The notes under the pieces are model-generated. The model searched no databases. It worked only from the letters and a program-made list of their open reading frames with translations, and had not been told where the DNA came from. Below are positions 7,393 through 17,800 of a stretch of DNA of 64,000 nucleotides, in pieces. Made by a program: the position numbers and the translations under genes. Position 1 is the stretch's first letter. Each line of letters opens with the position of its first letter. This DNA is from Bacteroidales bacterium (GTDB lineage Bacteria > Bacteroidota > Bacteroidia > Bacteroidales > P3): NCBI GenBank assembly GCA_017633985.1, contig JAGBOF010000010.1, positions 149,157-213,156 of the forward strand. The letters are read 5' to 3'.

Positions 7393-8646
7393 ATGCAAGT
7401 AGACAGAAGAAAAGAATTGTTCCCTAATGTTACGGACGAACAATGGAATGACTGGCATTGGCAAGTCAGAAACCGAATTGAAACTCTTGAAGAGTTGAAA
7501 AAATACATTAAACTTACGGAAAACGAAGAGCAAGGCGTAAAAGCTGCATTGAAAACATTGAGAATGGCGATTACTCCTTATTATCTTTCGCGTATTGACC
7601 CTAATAATCCTAACGATCCTATACGTCTGCAGGCCATACCTACAATTAAGGAGACTCATACGGCTGCTGCGGATTTGTTAGACCCTCTTCACGAAGACGA
7701 AGACTCTCCCGTTCCGGGCATAACGCACCGTTATCCTGACAGATGTTTATTCTTGATTACCGATATGTGCTCTATGTACTGCCGCCACTGTACCCGCCGC
7801 CGTTTTGCAGGACAAAATGACGCCAACGTGGCACAAGACCGCATTCAAGCAGGTATTGACTACATCGCACGCACACCTCAAATCCGTGACGTGCTTCTTT
7901 CGGGCGGCGACTGCCTGATGGTCAGCGACGAATTCCTTGAAAGCATAATCAAACGTCTGCGTGAGATAAAACATGTGGAAATCGTACGTTTGGGATCGCG
8001 TACCCCTGTGGTTTGCCCTATGCGTATTACCGACAATCTGTGCAATATGCTTAAGAAGTACCACCCTATCTGGCTGAATACCCATTTCAACCATCCGAAT
8101 GAATGTACCGAAGAAGCCAAAGAGGCTTGCGCTAAATTGGCTAACGCAGGTATTCCTTTGGGTAACCAAAGCGTTTTGTTAAGAGGTGTTAATGACGACG
8201 TAAGAGTAATGCGCAAGTTGGTACAAAAGCTTGTCAGCATGAGGGTACGTCCTTATTATATATACCAATGTGATTTAAGTATGGGCTTGGAGCATTTCCG
8301 CACAACTGTATCCAAAGGTATCGAGATAATGGAAGGTTTAAGAGGACATACATCGGGTTATGCCGTACCGACATTCGTAGTTGATGCCCCTGGAGGCGGC
8401 GGTAAAACTCCTGTTATGCCTCAATATATTATTTCGCAGGCACCGGGCAAAGTTGTTTTGCGTAATTACGAAGGCGTTATCACAACTTACACCGAACCTA
8501 TGGATTATACGCCTGGCGAATGTGATGTTGATTTCCTTAAAGGTGAAGAAATTGAACAGGAAGGCGTACTTTCATTGCTTGAGAACAAACGCATGGCAAT
8601 GGAACCTAAAGATTTGGAACGCCATCAGAGAAATAAAAACCGTTAA
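7393..8646 (+). CDS. kamA: Lysine 2,3-aminomutase
   Basis: 417 residues, the length of the clostridial enzyme. It is a radical-SAM, PLP-dependent mutase that converts L-lysine to L-beta-lysine, the first step of lysine fermentation. The [4Fe-4S] ligands C126, C130 and C133 form the CxxxCxxC motif (CSMYCRHC), the SAM-binding LLSGGDCLM follows, and the glycine-rich PGGGGKTPV near 335-342 carries the PLP lysine. The gene opens the kamA-kamB-kamC group; an array with a strong AACGCCGT hairpin separates it from kamB. Fermentative rather than EF-P related use is supported by the kamB-E genes in the window. Confidence 0.96.
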   Translation: MQVDRRKELFPNVTDEQWNDWHWQVRNRIETLEELKKYIKLTENEEQGVKAALKTLRMAITPYYLSRIDPNNPNDPIRLQAIPTIKETHTAAADLLDPLHEDEDSPVPGITHRYPDRCLFLITDMCSMYCRHCTRRRFAGQNDANVAQDRIQAGIDYIARTPQIRDVLLSGGDCLMVSDEFLESIIKRLREIKHVEIVRLGSRTPVVCPMRITDNLCNMLKKYHPIWLNTHFNHPNECTEEAKEACAKLANAGIPLGNQSVLLRGVNDDVRVMRKLVQKLVSMRVRPYYIYQCDLSMGLEHFRTTVSKGIEIMEGLRGHTSGYAVPTFVVDAPGGGGKTPVMPQYIISQAPGKVVLRNYEGVITTYTEPMDYTPGECDVDFLKGEEIEQEGVLSLLENKRMAMEPKDLERHQRNKNR

Positions 8647-8654
8647 GAGGTAAT

Positions 8655-8770
8655 TAACCGAAACAAAACGCCGTTTTGCAATAATAAGACGGCGTTTTGT
8701 TTGACTAATCACGCACAATAATTTATTTTTATCGCTGATTAGTAAATTTATCTGCGTGATTAATTTTTTG
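8655..8770. repeat. 21-bp array B, mixed AACGCCGT and ATCTGCG cores
   Basis: Five cores (about 8669, 8690, 8712, 8733 and 8755) keep 21-bp register while switching from the AACGCCGT type to the TGCGTGATTA type. The first two form a stem of about 14 bp (AAACAAAACGCCGT with its complement), so it may act as a terminator or attenuator between kamA and kamB. Confidence 0.75.
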
Positions 8771-8805
8771 ATAAGACACAACGTTTTTTTCAGATTATAT
8801 CATAT

Positions 8806-9831
8806 ATGCCGTTTATATCAAATCTATTGAATTATAAGAGTATTTCTTTTGTCGGCATGGACAAAAACGCCGGCAAAACGGAGGCACTTAATTTTGTTAT
8901 CAAACGTCTGAATGATTATAAGAAGAAAGTGTCGGTTACCTCCATTGGTATAGACGGCGAAACGTTAGACCAAGTCACCCAAACCTCCAAACCGCGTGTT
9001 TTTTTGTATCCCGAATCCGTTTTTATAACTTCCGAACAACTTTATCCGAAAAAAGAAATCGTTGCCGTTGTGGAAGACATCTCACATTACGGTACTTCTT
9101 TGGGCAGATTGATAACTGCCAGATGCAAATCGTTCGGTAACGTCATGCTTTCGGGACCTACGGACAGCAAAAGGCTGAAAGAATTGATTGATAAGGCGGC
9201 AAATCAAAGTGATATATGCTTAATTGACGGTGCCTTGTCAAGAAAATCCTTTGCTTCGCCTTCTATTACCGACGCCATGATACTTTCTACGGGTGCTGTG
9301 GTGTCTGCCTCAATTGATAAGGTTGTTCAGAAAACGCTTTTTATGTATGAAATGACCAAATTGGAGGAATACAGCGGTAAGTTAAGAGAACAATTGCTTA
9401 ACATCACGCAAGGAGTTTATGCAATAACTCAAGATGGCGGAGTAATTGACTTAAACATTCCCTCAATGCTGATGTTGCAAAAATACAAAGACGTAATATT
9501 CTCAAAATCCAAGACTTTGTTTATCCCTGGTATGATAACCGATAAGTTACTTGAGTTAATAGCAACGCAAAAAGACAAATCGCAAATCGTACTCATTACA
9601 AAGGATTTCACGCATGTGTTTTCAAATGAACTGAATACCTATAATTTCTTACGCAGCGGCGGAAAAATTCTTTGTTTATACAAAACCAATCTTTTGGCAA
9701 TAACGGTAAATCCCGTAGCTCCGCAGGGTTACAGATTGGACAGCGGTACTCTTGTTGGCAAACTGCGTGAGAAAATACCCTTACCTATATATAATATAAG
9801 GGATGTGGCACCTGATGGGATTTTTCACTGA
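8806..9831 (+). CDS. kamB: Lysine 5,6-aminomutase reactivase subunit KamB
   Basis: 341 residues. Near the N-terminus a P-loop-like motif (SFVGMDKNAGKTEALNF, about 13-29) is visible, typical of KamB. With the MutS-like ATPase KamC it is thought to restore lysine 5,6-aminomutase inactivated by damaged adenosylcobalamin. No membrane segment or signal peptide. It sits between kamA and kamC, the order known from Fusobacterium and Porphyromonas lysine-fermentation clusters; kamC starts 51 bases after its stop. The assignment rests on sequence recognition plus context. Confidence 0.85.
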   Translation: MPFISNLLNYKSISFVGMDKNAGKTEALNFVIKRLNDYKKKVSVTSIGIDGETLDQVTQTSKPRVFLYPESVFITSEQLYPKKEIVAVVEDISHYGTSLGRLITARCKSFGNVMLSGPTDSKRLKELIDKAANQSDICLIDGALSRKSFASPSITDAMILSTGAVVSASIDKVVQKTLFMYEMTKLEEYSGKLREQLLNITQGVYAITQDGGVIDLNIPSMLMLQKYKDVIFSKSKTLFIPGMITDKLLELIATQKDKSQIVLITKDFTHVFSNELNTYNFLRSGGKILCLYKTNLLAITVNPVAPQGYRLDSGTLVGKLREKIPLPIYNIRDVAPDGIFH

Positions 9832-9882
9832 TGCCGTCATTTTTTTACTTATTTTCATTGAATTTTAGTACAAATAAAAACC

Positions 9883-11250
9883 ATGAATTTCAAACAAGCG
9901 ATAAACACAAACGCACAACTCAAAGCCGTTTACGAACATTTGATTATCAAAACGGCAATGGGTCGGGATTATTTGTTTAATCTTGAGTTTTCGACGGACA
10001 AAGATTTTTTGGAAAAACAATATGAACTGACTCAAAAGTGCCAGAAATTTATTCAGTCCATAAAAGACAACGACAAAATGCTGTTGGAATGTGTTCTTTA
10101 CGATATTCATAACATTGTTGGGTCAGTTAATTTGCTTGAAAGGAAAGAAAACTTGGATGATATCGGATTATTTGAAATTAAAGCGTTTTGTTTGTCATGC
10201 GGACAGTTGAATTCAATGCTTAAAAACCTTTATTGCGAAGAATTTGTGTTGGATCCGTTCGATGATATTATAACTTTGTTGGATCCCGAAGGCACAAGAA
10301 TGCGACAATTCTACATTTATAACGCTTATAATTCGGATATTTCAAGGTTAAGATCGGAGTTTGAGAAATTAAAACAAACAGACAGCCCTTTAACTGCTAA
10401 TATCTACAACCAAATACTTGAAATTGAAAACAATGTACGTGATAAAATCTGCACGCAATTGCGTCCTGAAACAGCGAGACTGAAAAATGCAGTAGCGCAA
10501 ATAGCACTTTTGGACATAAGTATTGCAAAGGCGGAGCTGAATATTGAAATGAATCTGGTAAAACCTGTTTTGAATGCAGACTTTATTGAATACACGGGAA
10601 TGTTCAACCCTATTATTAAAGAAAGTCTTAATAAAAAAGGCAAGAATTTCCAAGCCATTGACATAAAATGCACAAAACAGACAATGTTAATCACAGGCGC
10701 TAACATGGCAGGCAAAACCGTTGTCTTGAAAACCCTTGCCCTTAATCAGTTGTTAGCACAATTCGGATTCTTTTCCGCAGCCCAAAAAGCCGATATATGT
10801 TTGACGGAAGACGTATTGCAATCCATCGGCGACAATCAGGACGAAAACCAAGGTCTTTCTTCTTTTGCTTCTGAAATACTCACACTTAACAACATAATCA
10901 AGCAAGTCAAAACAGGCAAACGCTATTTGGTTCTTGCCGATGAGCTTGCCCGAACGACCAATCCTATTGAGGGCGTAAAATTACTGAACGGCTTCATTTC
11001 AACTATCAATATGGGCAACTCGATATCCGTAGTTACCACGCACTATTCCAACATTACCGCCGATTGCAGGCACATGCGCGTCAAAGGATTTATAAATAAG
11101 GATTTAAAAGCACCTATTGCAATCAGCAATCTGTCGGATAATATTGATTATTCGTTAATTGAGGACACTACCAACACAACTCCGACTGAGGCATTGAACC
11201 TTTGCAGACTTCTTGCCATAGATAACGACTGGCTTAACAGATGTCAGTAA
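9883..11250 (+). CDS. kamC: Lysine 5,6-aminomutase reactivase ATPase KamC (MutS-like)
   Basis: 455 residues, far shorter than MutS. The C-terminal half is a MutS-type ABC ATPase: Walker A ITGANMAGKTVVLK near 270-283, signature region ENQGLSSFASEI near 325, Walker B RYLVLADELARTTNPIEG near 348-365 and the THYSN switch near 385. The N-terminal half is the helical lever/clamp remnant; the mismatch-recognition and endonuclease domains are absent. Together with KamB it forms the reactivase for lysine 5,6-aminomutase. A 21-bp array begins immediately after the stop codon and separates it from hsdM. kamD and kamE, which usually follow, are 21 kb away. Confidence 0.88.
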   Translation: MNFKQAINTNAQLKAVYEHLIIKTAMGRDYLFNLEFSTDKDFLEKQYELTQKCQKFIQSIKDNDKMLLECVLYDIHNIVGSVNLLERKENLDDIGLFEIKAFCLSCGQLNSMLKNLYCEEFVLDPFDDIITLLDPEGTRMRQFYIYNAYNSDISRLRSEFEKLKQTDSPLTANIYNQILEIENNVRDKICTQLRPETARLKNAVAQIALLDISIAKAELNIEMNLVKPVLNADFIEYTGMFNPIIKESLNKKGKNFQAIDIKCTKQTMLITGANMAGKTVVLKTLALNQLLAQFGFFSAAQKADICLTEDVLQSIGDNQDENQGLSSFASEILTLNNIIKQVKTGKRYLVLADELARTTNPIEGVKLLNGFISTINMGNSISVVTTHYSNITADCRHMRVKGFINKDLKAPIAISNLSDNIDYSLIEDTTNTTPTEALNLCRLLAIDNDWLNRCQ

Positions 11251-11335
11251 AATAATCTGCGTGATTATTTTATTAATCTGCGACAATAATTTATTAATCT
11301 GCGTGATTATTTCAACCAAATGCGTGATTAAAATA
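11251..11335. repeat. 21-bp array C (AATCTGCGTGATT cores)
   Basis: Four CTGCG/TGCG cores (C at 11257, 11278, 11299; T at 11321) keep exact 21-bp spacing. The array starts on the base after the kamC stop and ends 30 bases before hsdM. Confidence 0.8.
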
Positions 11336-11366
11336 TATAAATAACAAAAAAACAAGATAAAATACA

Positions 11367-13202
11367 ATGATAAATATACGCAAACTTGAAAACGATTTAT
11401 GGAGTGCGGCAGATGATTTAAGGGCTAACAGCAATATCTCATCCAATGAATATTGTATGCCTGTATTGGGGCTAATCTTTTTACGCTATGCTTACTCCCG
11501 TTTCAAATTAGTGGAAAAGGAAATAATGAAAGACCGACCTACAAGAAACGGAATTCCTTTGCCTGTGCAGAAATCGGACTTTATTGCCAAGAGTGCTATA
11601 TTTCTTCCCTTGGAATCGCAATATAAATATCTTATTGAACAACCCGAAGATTCTTATTTGCCTGAAAAAGTCAATAATGCCATGAATCTTATTGAAGAAA
11701 ACGCACCGGATTTACAGGGAATACTGCCTAAAAACTACAATATATTCAATTACTCCGTTCTTTCTTCACTTTTGCGTACTTTTAACAATAATGATATAGA
11801 CAATGTGGAAGGTGATGTCATCGGAAGGATATACGAGTATTTCCTTAACAAATTTGCAAAAAATATTGCACAGGATGACGGTGTATTTTTCACTCCTAAG
11901 TCTTTGGTTAAGATGATTGTCAATATTATTGAGCCTAAACGTGGAATTCTTTTAGACCCTGCATGCGGCAGCGGGGGAATGTTCGTTCAGACGGGGGACT
12001 TTGTTTCGCAGGACGGGACAACTAACGCCAACCGTTCTATGACTTTCTACGGTCAAGAGAAAATAGAATACAACGCAAAGTTATGTCAGATGAATCTTGC
12101 CGTACATGGTTTAAGCGGAAAGATACAATCAGGAGAGGATGCCAATACTTTTTACAATGATGCCCACAATCTCGTCGGTTGTTGCGATTATGTGATGGCT
12201 AATCCTCCTTTTAATGTTGATAAAGTCAAAAAAGAGTTATGCGAGAGTGCAGGACGTCTGCCTTTTGGCTTACCCGGTTACAACGACAAGTCAAAAGAAT
12301 TTTCCAACGGCAATTATCTGTGGATTTCTTACTTCTATGCCTACCTTAATGAGAAAGGAAAAGCAGGCTTTGTTATGGCTTCTTCCGCTACGGACTCTGC
12401 TAACAAAGACAAACTTATAAGAAAAAACCTTATAAACACGGGACACGTTGATGTTATGATTTCCGTAGGCAACAATTTCTTTTATACCAAATCCCTTCCT
12501 TGTACTCTATGGTTTTTTAATAAGGATAAAAGCAACGAAGAGTTAAATACCGTTCTGTTTATTGATTCCCGCAACTATTACACCGTTATTGACCGCAACC
12601 TTAACGAATGGTCGCCCAACCAATTGAAGAATCTCAACGCTATCGTGTGGCTTTACCGCAAACAAACGCAAAAATACCTTGACCTTATTGCCGATTACGA
12701 AAACAAGATAACATCTCTTGCCCAAATATTCTCACTTGATTTTAACAAAGAGGATATTTCCGCTTTTCTTTCCGGTGTTAAGGAAAAGAAATCCTTACTT
12801 AATGAAGAGTTTAAGCAATTGGAAAAAGATTATAAGGCAACAAGGAAGAAAGAACCTAAACAAAAATTGCAGGAATCGTTAAATGCAAAAACCGAGGAGT
12901 TAAACAAAATTAATGCTTTGCTACAAGAAATTGATGATATGCAATGGCTCAAAGACAAATTCCCTGATAATGCTTACCATGATATACTTGGTTTGTGTAA
13001 AGCGGCAACATTGCAGGAGATTGAGCAGAAAGATTATTCTCTTACGCCCGGTGCATACGTAGGAGTTGCAAAACAAGAAACAGATAACGAAAATTTCTTT
13101 GACAGAATGCAACAGATACAGACTGAACTTACTCTTTTGCAAGAGGAAAACACAAAACTGTTCAATCAAATCACTGAAAATTTTTCATCTTTTAAGCTTT
13201 AA
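11367..13202 (+). CDS. hsdM: Type I restriction-modification DNA methyltransferase subunit
   Basis: 611 residues. An N-terminal helical domain (about 5-150) is followed by an N6-adenine methyltransferase fold: motif I LDPACGSGGMF near 195-206 binds S-adenosylmethionine and motif IV NPPF (in MANPPFNVD near 277) is the catalytic site. A charged coiled coil (about 450-520) near the C-terminus is longer than in many HsdM proteins and may contact HsdS. With HsdS it methylates adenines at the target site; with HsdR it forms the restriction complex. First gene of hsdM-hsdS-small ORF-hsdR. Confidence 0.95.
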   Translation: MINIRKLENDLWSAADDLRANSNISSNEYCMPVLGLIFLRYAYSRFKLVEKEIMKDRPTRNGIPLPVQKSDFIAKSAIFLPLESQYKYLIEQPEDSYLPEKVNNAMNLIEENAPDLQGILPKNYNIFNYSVLSSLLRTFNNNDIDNVEGDVIGRIYEYFLNKFAKNIAQDDGVFFTPKSLVKMIVNIIEPKRGILLDPACGSGGMFVQTGDFVSQDGTTNANRSMTFYGQEKIEYNAKLCQMNLAVHGLSGKIQSGEDANTFYNDAHNLVGCCDYVMANPPFNVDKVKKELCESAGRLPFGLPGYNDKSKEFSNGNYLWISYFYAYLNEKGKAGFVMASSATDSANKDKLIRKNLINTGHVDVMISVGNNFFYTKSLPCTLWFFNKDKSNEELNTVLFIDSRNYYTVIDRNLNEWSPNQLKNLNAIVWLYRKQTQKYLDLIADYENKITSLAQIFSLDFNKEDISAFLSGVKEKKSLLNEEFKQLEKDYKATRKKEPKQKLQESLNAKTEELNKINALLQEIDDMQWLKDKFPDNAYHDILGLCKAATLQEIEQKDYSLTPGAYVGVAKQETDNENFFDRMQQIQTELTLLQEENTKLFNQITENFSSFKL

Positions 13203-13230
13203 AGAAACTATATCATACTCTTACTGCAAT

Positions 13231-14337
13231 ATGAAGCAAATTACAATTAATGATTTGGGAAAAGTAATAACAGGACACACTCCTCCTACCAATGAAACAA
13301 AATATTACGGAGATTATATGCCGTTTATAAAGCCTACTGATATTTCTAAACTAACAAGATACACATATAAACCTGAACAATATTATTCTGAAGAAGCCGC
13401 AAAGAAATATGCAAACAGTCTTATTCCAAAAGGTTCAACTTTAGTGGTATGTATCGGAACTATCGGGGAGAAAATAACGCAGGCTCACACAAATCTATTT
13501 ACCAATCAATCTATAAACTCAATTATACCTAATGATAATTTTGACAAAGACTATGTTTATTATCTGCTTAAGTATAATTTAGGTAACCTTAAGGCACTTA
13601 ACAAAGGTACTGCCTCAGGCAGAGAATTTGTGTCTAAATCTGCTTTTCTTAATATGGCTCTTAATGTACATGAAAACCTTTCCACGCAGAAGCGGATTGC
13701 GGAGATATTGTCGGGATATGATGATTTGATTGAAAACAATCTTAAACAAATATCTCTTTTAGAAGAATCCGCCGCCCGCCTTTACAAACATTTCTTTTCT
13801 TCTCCGAAAAAAGATAACGGAAAAGGAGAAATTATTAAACTAAAAGATATTTGCCCTATCATAACAGGGAAAAAGGATGCAAACTATGCAGACAACAATG
13901 GAAAATATCCCTTCTTTACTTGTTCGCAACAGCCATTAAGATGCAACAATTATTCTTTTGATGCCTCTGCTGTATTACTTGCTGGCAACGGAGACTTAAA
14001 TGTTAAACTTTACAGGGGAAAATTTGAGGCTTATCAACGAACTTATGTACTTATTCCTAATAAAGAAGAGTATTTATTTGCATTATATCATACTCTTATT
14101 GAATGTCTGAATGAATTAAAGGCAAAAGCAAACGGTTCTACAATTAAATTTATAACTCTTTCTATACTTCAAAATATTGAAATCAAAATTCCGTCAAAAG
14201 AAATTCTTAATAAATTCAATGAAATAAGGTTTCCTATACAACAAAAATTAGAAACATTACACAAAAGCATTGAGTTGTACCGAGAAAGCCGTGATTTATT
14301 GTTGCCAAAACTGATGTCAGGCGAGCTACAAGTGTAA
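13231..14337 (+). CDS. hsdS: Type I restriction-modification specificity subunit
   Basis: 368 residues when started at the ATG at 13231 (MKQITINDLG), 28 bases after hsdM; an upstream in-frame ATG at 13066 lies inside hsdM and gives a non-homologous extension. Two target-recognition domains are visible, the first beginning TINDLGKVITGHTPP, the second beginning IIKLKDICPIITGKKDA. They are separated by a conserved helical spacer (QKRIAEILSGYDDLIENNLKQISLLEESAARLY, near 150-182) whose relative ends the protein (FPIQQKLETLHKSIELYRESRDLLLPKLMSGEL). It sets which bipartite sequence HsdM methylates; the sequence recognised cannot be deduced here. Confidence 0.93.
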   Translation: MKQITINDLGKVITGHTPPTNETKYYGDYMPFIKPTDISKLTRYTYKPEQYYSEEAAKKYANSLIPKGSTLVVCIGTIGEKITQAHTNLFTNQSINSIIPNDNFDKDYVYYLLKYNLGNLKALNKGTASGREFVSKSAFLNMALNVHENLSTQKRIAEILSGYDDLIENNLKQISLLEESAARLYKHFFSSPKKDNGKGEIIKLKDICPIITGKKDANYADNNGKYPFFTCSQQPLRCNNYSFDASAVLLAGNGDLNVKLYRGKFEAYQRTYVLIPNKEEYLFALYHTLIECLNELKAKANGSTIKFITLSILQNIEIKIPSKEILNKFNEIRFPIQQKLETLHKSIELYRESRDLLLPKLMSGELQV

Positions 14338-14341
14338 TAAA

Positions 14342-14455
14342 TTTTGCCACTTGCGGTAATAATATAGAAAACACCCCCTTTTTTGAGCAAAAATACCCGG
14401 TATTTTGACTAAAAATACCCCCCTTTTTTCGCTACTCTTTCCGCAAGTGGCAAAA
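14342..14455. repeat. A-tract element 4 with 15-bp inverted termini
   Basis: Perfect 15-bp inverted repeat TTTTGCCACTTGCGG (14342-14356) and its complement (14441-14455). The interior has three blocks of A-rich, CCC(CCC) centre and T-rich sequence spaced about 22 bp. Architecture is that of the elements at 11, 29585 and 38609, but the arm sequence differs. It begins four bases after the hsdS stop. Confidence 0.65.
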
Positions 14456-14580
14456 ACAACATTGTTTTTGGCAAAATTAATAACAAAAAAGGCGGTAAAA
14501 TAACGGCACAAAATTTTATTGGGAAATGATTAAATTGCTGTTTTTGAATAAATGATAATAACAATATCAAATAAAAACCG

Positions 14581-14588
14581 TATCTTTG
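14581..14588 (+). promoter_or_regulatory. -7 box TATCTTTG for the small ORF and hsdR
   Basis: Matches TAnnTTTG, 29 bases before the small ORF at 14618. It implies that hsdR can be transcribed separately from hsdMS. Confidence 0.6.
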
Positions 14589-14617
14589 CACATTGAAACA
14601 AAATAAAAAGAAAAACT

Positions 14618-14815
14618 ATGACAGGGACAGCGGAAATAACTGATTGGTATATGCGTTTTCTAAACCCATTGAGCGACGAGGTTAAAATAGAAATAATGAA
14701 ACGTCTGTTAGATTCATTAGCGGAAAGCATAAAAGCAAGAAACAATTCAGAAAATAAAGACATTGCCCTACCGGATTTCAAAGGCGGATGGGAATATATA
14801 AAAAGGGAGAAATAA
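14618..14815 (+). CDS. Small helical protein between hsdS and hsdR
   Basis: 65 residues, without signal peptide or membrane segment. The N-terminal part is a predicted amphipathic helix pair (LSDEVKIEIMKRLLDSLAESI) and the end reads ALPDFKGGWEYIKREK, a layout reminiscent of short antitoxin-type proteins of Bacteroidales that end in an L-x-F-x-G-W motif. No toxin gene is adjacent. Its own promoter and the 13-base gap to hsdR suggest co-transcription with hsdR and a possible role in controlling the restriction subunit; both are inferences. Family not recognised with certainty. Confidence 0.7.
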   Translation: MTGTAEITDWYMRFLNPLSDEVKIEIMKRLLDSLAESIKARNNSENKDIALPDFKGGWEYIKREK

Positions 14816-14828
14816 AAATCATATAACG

Positions 14829-17800
14829 ATGGGGAAAGATTACAGCGAAAATATTTTAGTGCAGGAAAGCACGGGCAAAGTTTTGGAAGAAAAACTCGGT
14901 TGGAAAGTTATTTTTGCTTATAATCAAGAAATACTCGGCGAAAACGGAACTTTGGGCAGAAAAGATTACAGCGAAGTTCTGTTATTGCGTCATTTGAAAC
15001 AGGCACTTTTGAGAATCAATCCTTGGATAGATGACAAGGCGGTAAAGAAAATAGAAGAAACTCTCTTATCATTGCCTTCTACCCTGTCGCTTATGCAAAT
15101 CAACGAAACAATTTACGGATATATCAAAGACGGAATTGATATTGAATATTTTAACCCTGCAACTAACCGCAATGAAATAAGAAAAGCATTTGTTATTGAT
15201 TGGAACGATATCAACAATAACGAATTTTTGGCTGTCAAAGAAATGAAAATTCACGGCAAGATATACAATTGCCGTACTGATATTGTAGGTTTTGTCAATG
15301 GTATTCCTTTGTTGTTTATGGAATTCAAACGTCAGGATGTTGATGTTGCCTACGCATACGATAACAACTACAAACATTATCACTATGCCATACCACAGTT
15401 GTTTTATTACAACGCTTTTATGATTTTAAGCAACGGTTTGGATGCACGAATCGGGACATTGGAAAGCAAATATGAGTTTTTCCATCAATGGAAACGCTTA
15501 AAAGAAGACGAAGAAGGCAAAGTGGATTTGGAAACTATGCTTTTGGGAGTTTGTAATAAAGAAACGTTTTTGGATTTGTTGGAAAACTTTATTTTATTTG
15601 ACAAATCCTCAGGAAAAACTAACAAGATACTTGCCCGCAATCACCAATATTTAGGAGTAAATGAGGCTTTGCAGGCGTATAAAGAAAGAAAACTGTTGGA
15701 AGGTAAGTTAGGAGTTTTTTGGCATACGCAAGGAAGCGGAAAAAGTTACTCAATGGTTTTTCTTTGTTCAAAAATCAAAAGAAAATGTAGCGGTTCGCCT
15801 ACATTTATTTTGCTCACTGACAGAGAGGAATTAAACAAACAAATATCTTCTACGTTTGTTAATTGCTCTTTATTGCCGCAAACAAAAACGGAAGACTGTA
15901 TTCCGAAAAATGCAGAGCAACTTTACAGTCTTATTCCTAAAAATCCGTCTTTTGTTTTCACGCTTATACAAAAATTTAACAGAGAAAATGTTACTCCTTT
16001 GCATACTGAGTTTGACATTGTCGTTATTTCGGACGAAGCACACCGCTCGCAATACGGTAACTTTGCGAATAATCTTAATAAATTCTTACCTGATGCTTCC
16101 AAGATAGGATTTACAGGTACTCCGTTGATGAATGACGATGAAATAACTAAACGAACATTCGGCAAGTACGTATCTGTCTATGATTTTAAGCGTGCTGTGG
16201 AAGATAATGCCACAGTTCCTTTGTATTATGAGAACAGAAGCGAGAAGTTAAAGCAATTAAACAATCCGCAAATCACACAAGATATTTTAAATGCGATAGA
16301 TAATGCCGATTTAGACCCTAATCAACAGGAGAAATTGGAGAAACAATTTGCCAAAGAAATACATCTTTTGCGTGCAGAGCCGAGATTGAATATTATTGCC
16401 AAGGATTTTGTCAGCCATTACTCACAACATTACGGTGAAGGCAAGGCTATGATGGTTTGTTTGGACAAAGTTTCCTGCGTTATGATGTATAACAAAGTCC
16501 AAAAGTATTGGCAGGAAGAGATTTCCTTACTTGAAAAACAGATTAAGCAAAATACGTCCGACCAATTGCAAAACGAACTCAACGCAAGGTTGCAATGGAT
16601 GAAAGAAACCGAAATGTGTGTTGTCGTTTCCCAACAACAAAATGAAGAAGAAACATTTAAAAAATGGAATCTCAATATTGAGCCTCACCGTGTGAAGATG
16701 AACAACCGTGAATTGGACAAAGAATTTAAAGACAAGCAAAATCCTTTCCGTGTTGTGTTTGTTTGTGCTATGTGGCTCACGGGTTTTGACGTCAAATGCT
16801 TATCTTATCTTTATTTGGACAAACCTTTGAAAGCCCATACCTTAATGCAGACTATTGCAAGGGCTAACCGTGTGGATGAAAACAAATCAAACGGACTTAT
16901 TATTGATTATATAGGTATTGTTAAGCAATTACAACAGGCTTTGGCTACATTTACCGTAGGCAAAAACACAACGGAGGGCAGCAGTCCGACACAAGACAAA
17001 AGCGTTTTGATTCAAAGATTGTTTGACACTTTGCAAAAAACCGAAGATTTCTTAAAAGAGTGCGGTTTTGAGTTACAAAAACTAATCAACAGCACGGATT
17101 TTGAAAAACTTATGTTATTACAGGATTGTTGCAACGCCGTTTGTAAAGACATTAAGACAAGAAAAACTTTTGTTACATACGCTCAAGATATTATAAAGAT
17201 ATTCAAATTTATTGATTATTCAGATGTTGATACCAATTGCTTACAAAAACGCGATGCAATCTGTGCTGTGTATAAGCAATTGATGAAAAAACGCCGTAAA
17301 GCCGACAATACGGATTTGATGGTGCAGATTCACGGTATTATAAGCGAATACCTACAAACGGAAGAGCAGAAAAACACCACTCAACACATTATTGATATAA
17401 GTAAGATTGATTTTGATTTACTCAAAAGGGAATTTTCAAAACGCAAACACAAGAATCTTATCTTTAAAGATTTGAAAGAAATTATTATACAAAGACTTGA
17501 ACAATTGCTTGATAAGAATAATTCCGACAAAAGAACGGATTATTATCTCCGTTACCAAGATATTATTGAGCAATACAATCTTGCACAAGACAAGGCGGAG
17601 ATTGAGCGCTGTTTTGCCTTACTTATGACACTTGCAGACGAACTTGACAAAGAGCAACAGCGTTATATACGCGAGGGATTCACCAATGAAGAGGAACTTG
17701 CTATATATGATTTGCTTTTTAAGGAAGATCTTTCCAAAGAAGACATAAAAAAGATAAAGCAATTTGCACCAGAATTGCTTTACAGGATAAAAAGCGAAAT

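Noticed and set aside
13066..13230. Upstream start for hsdS
   Set aside because: The added 55 codons lie inside hsdM in another frame and match nothing in HsdS; the ATG at 13231 begins the first recognition domain.
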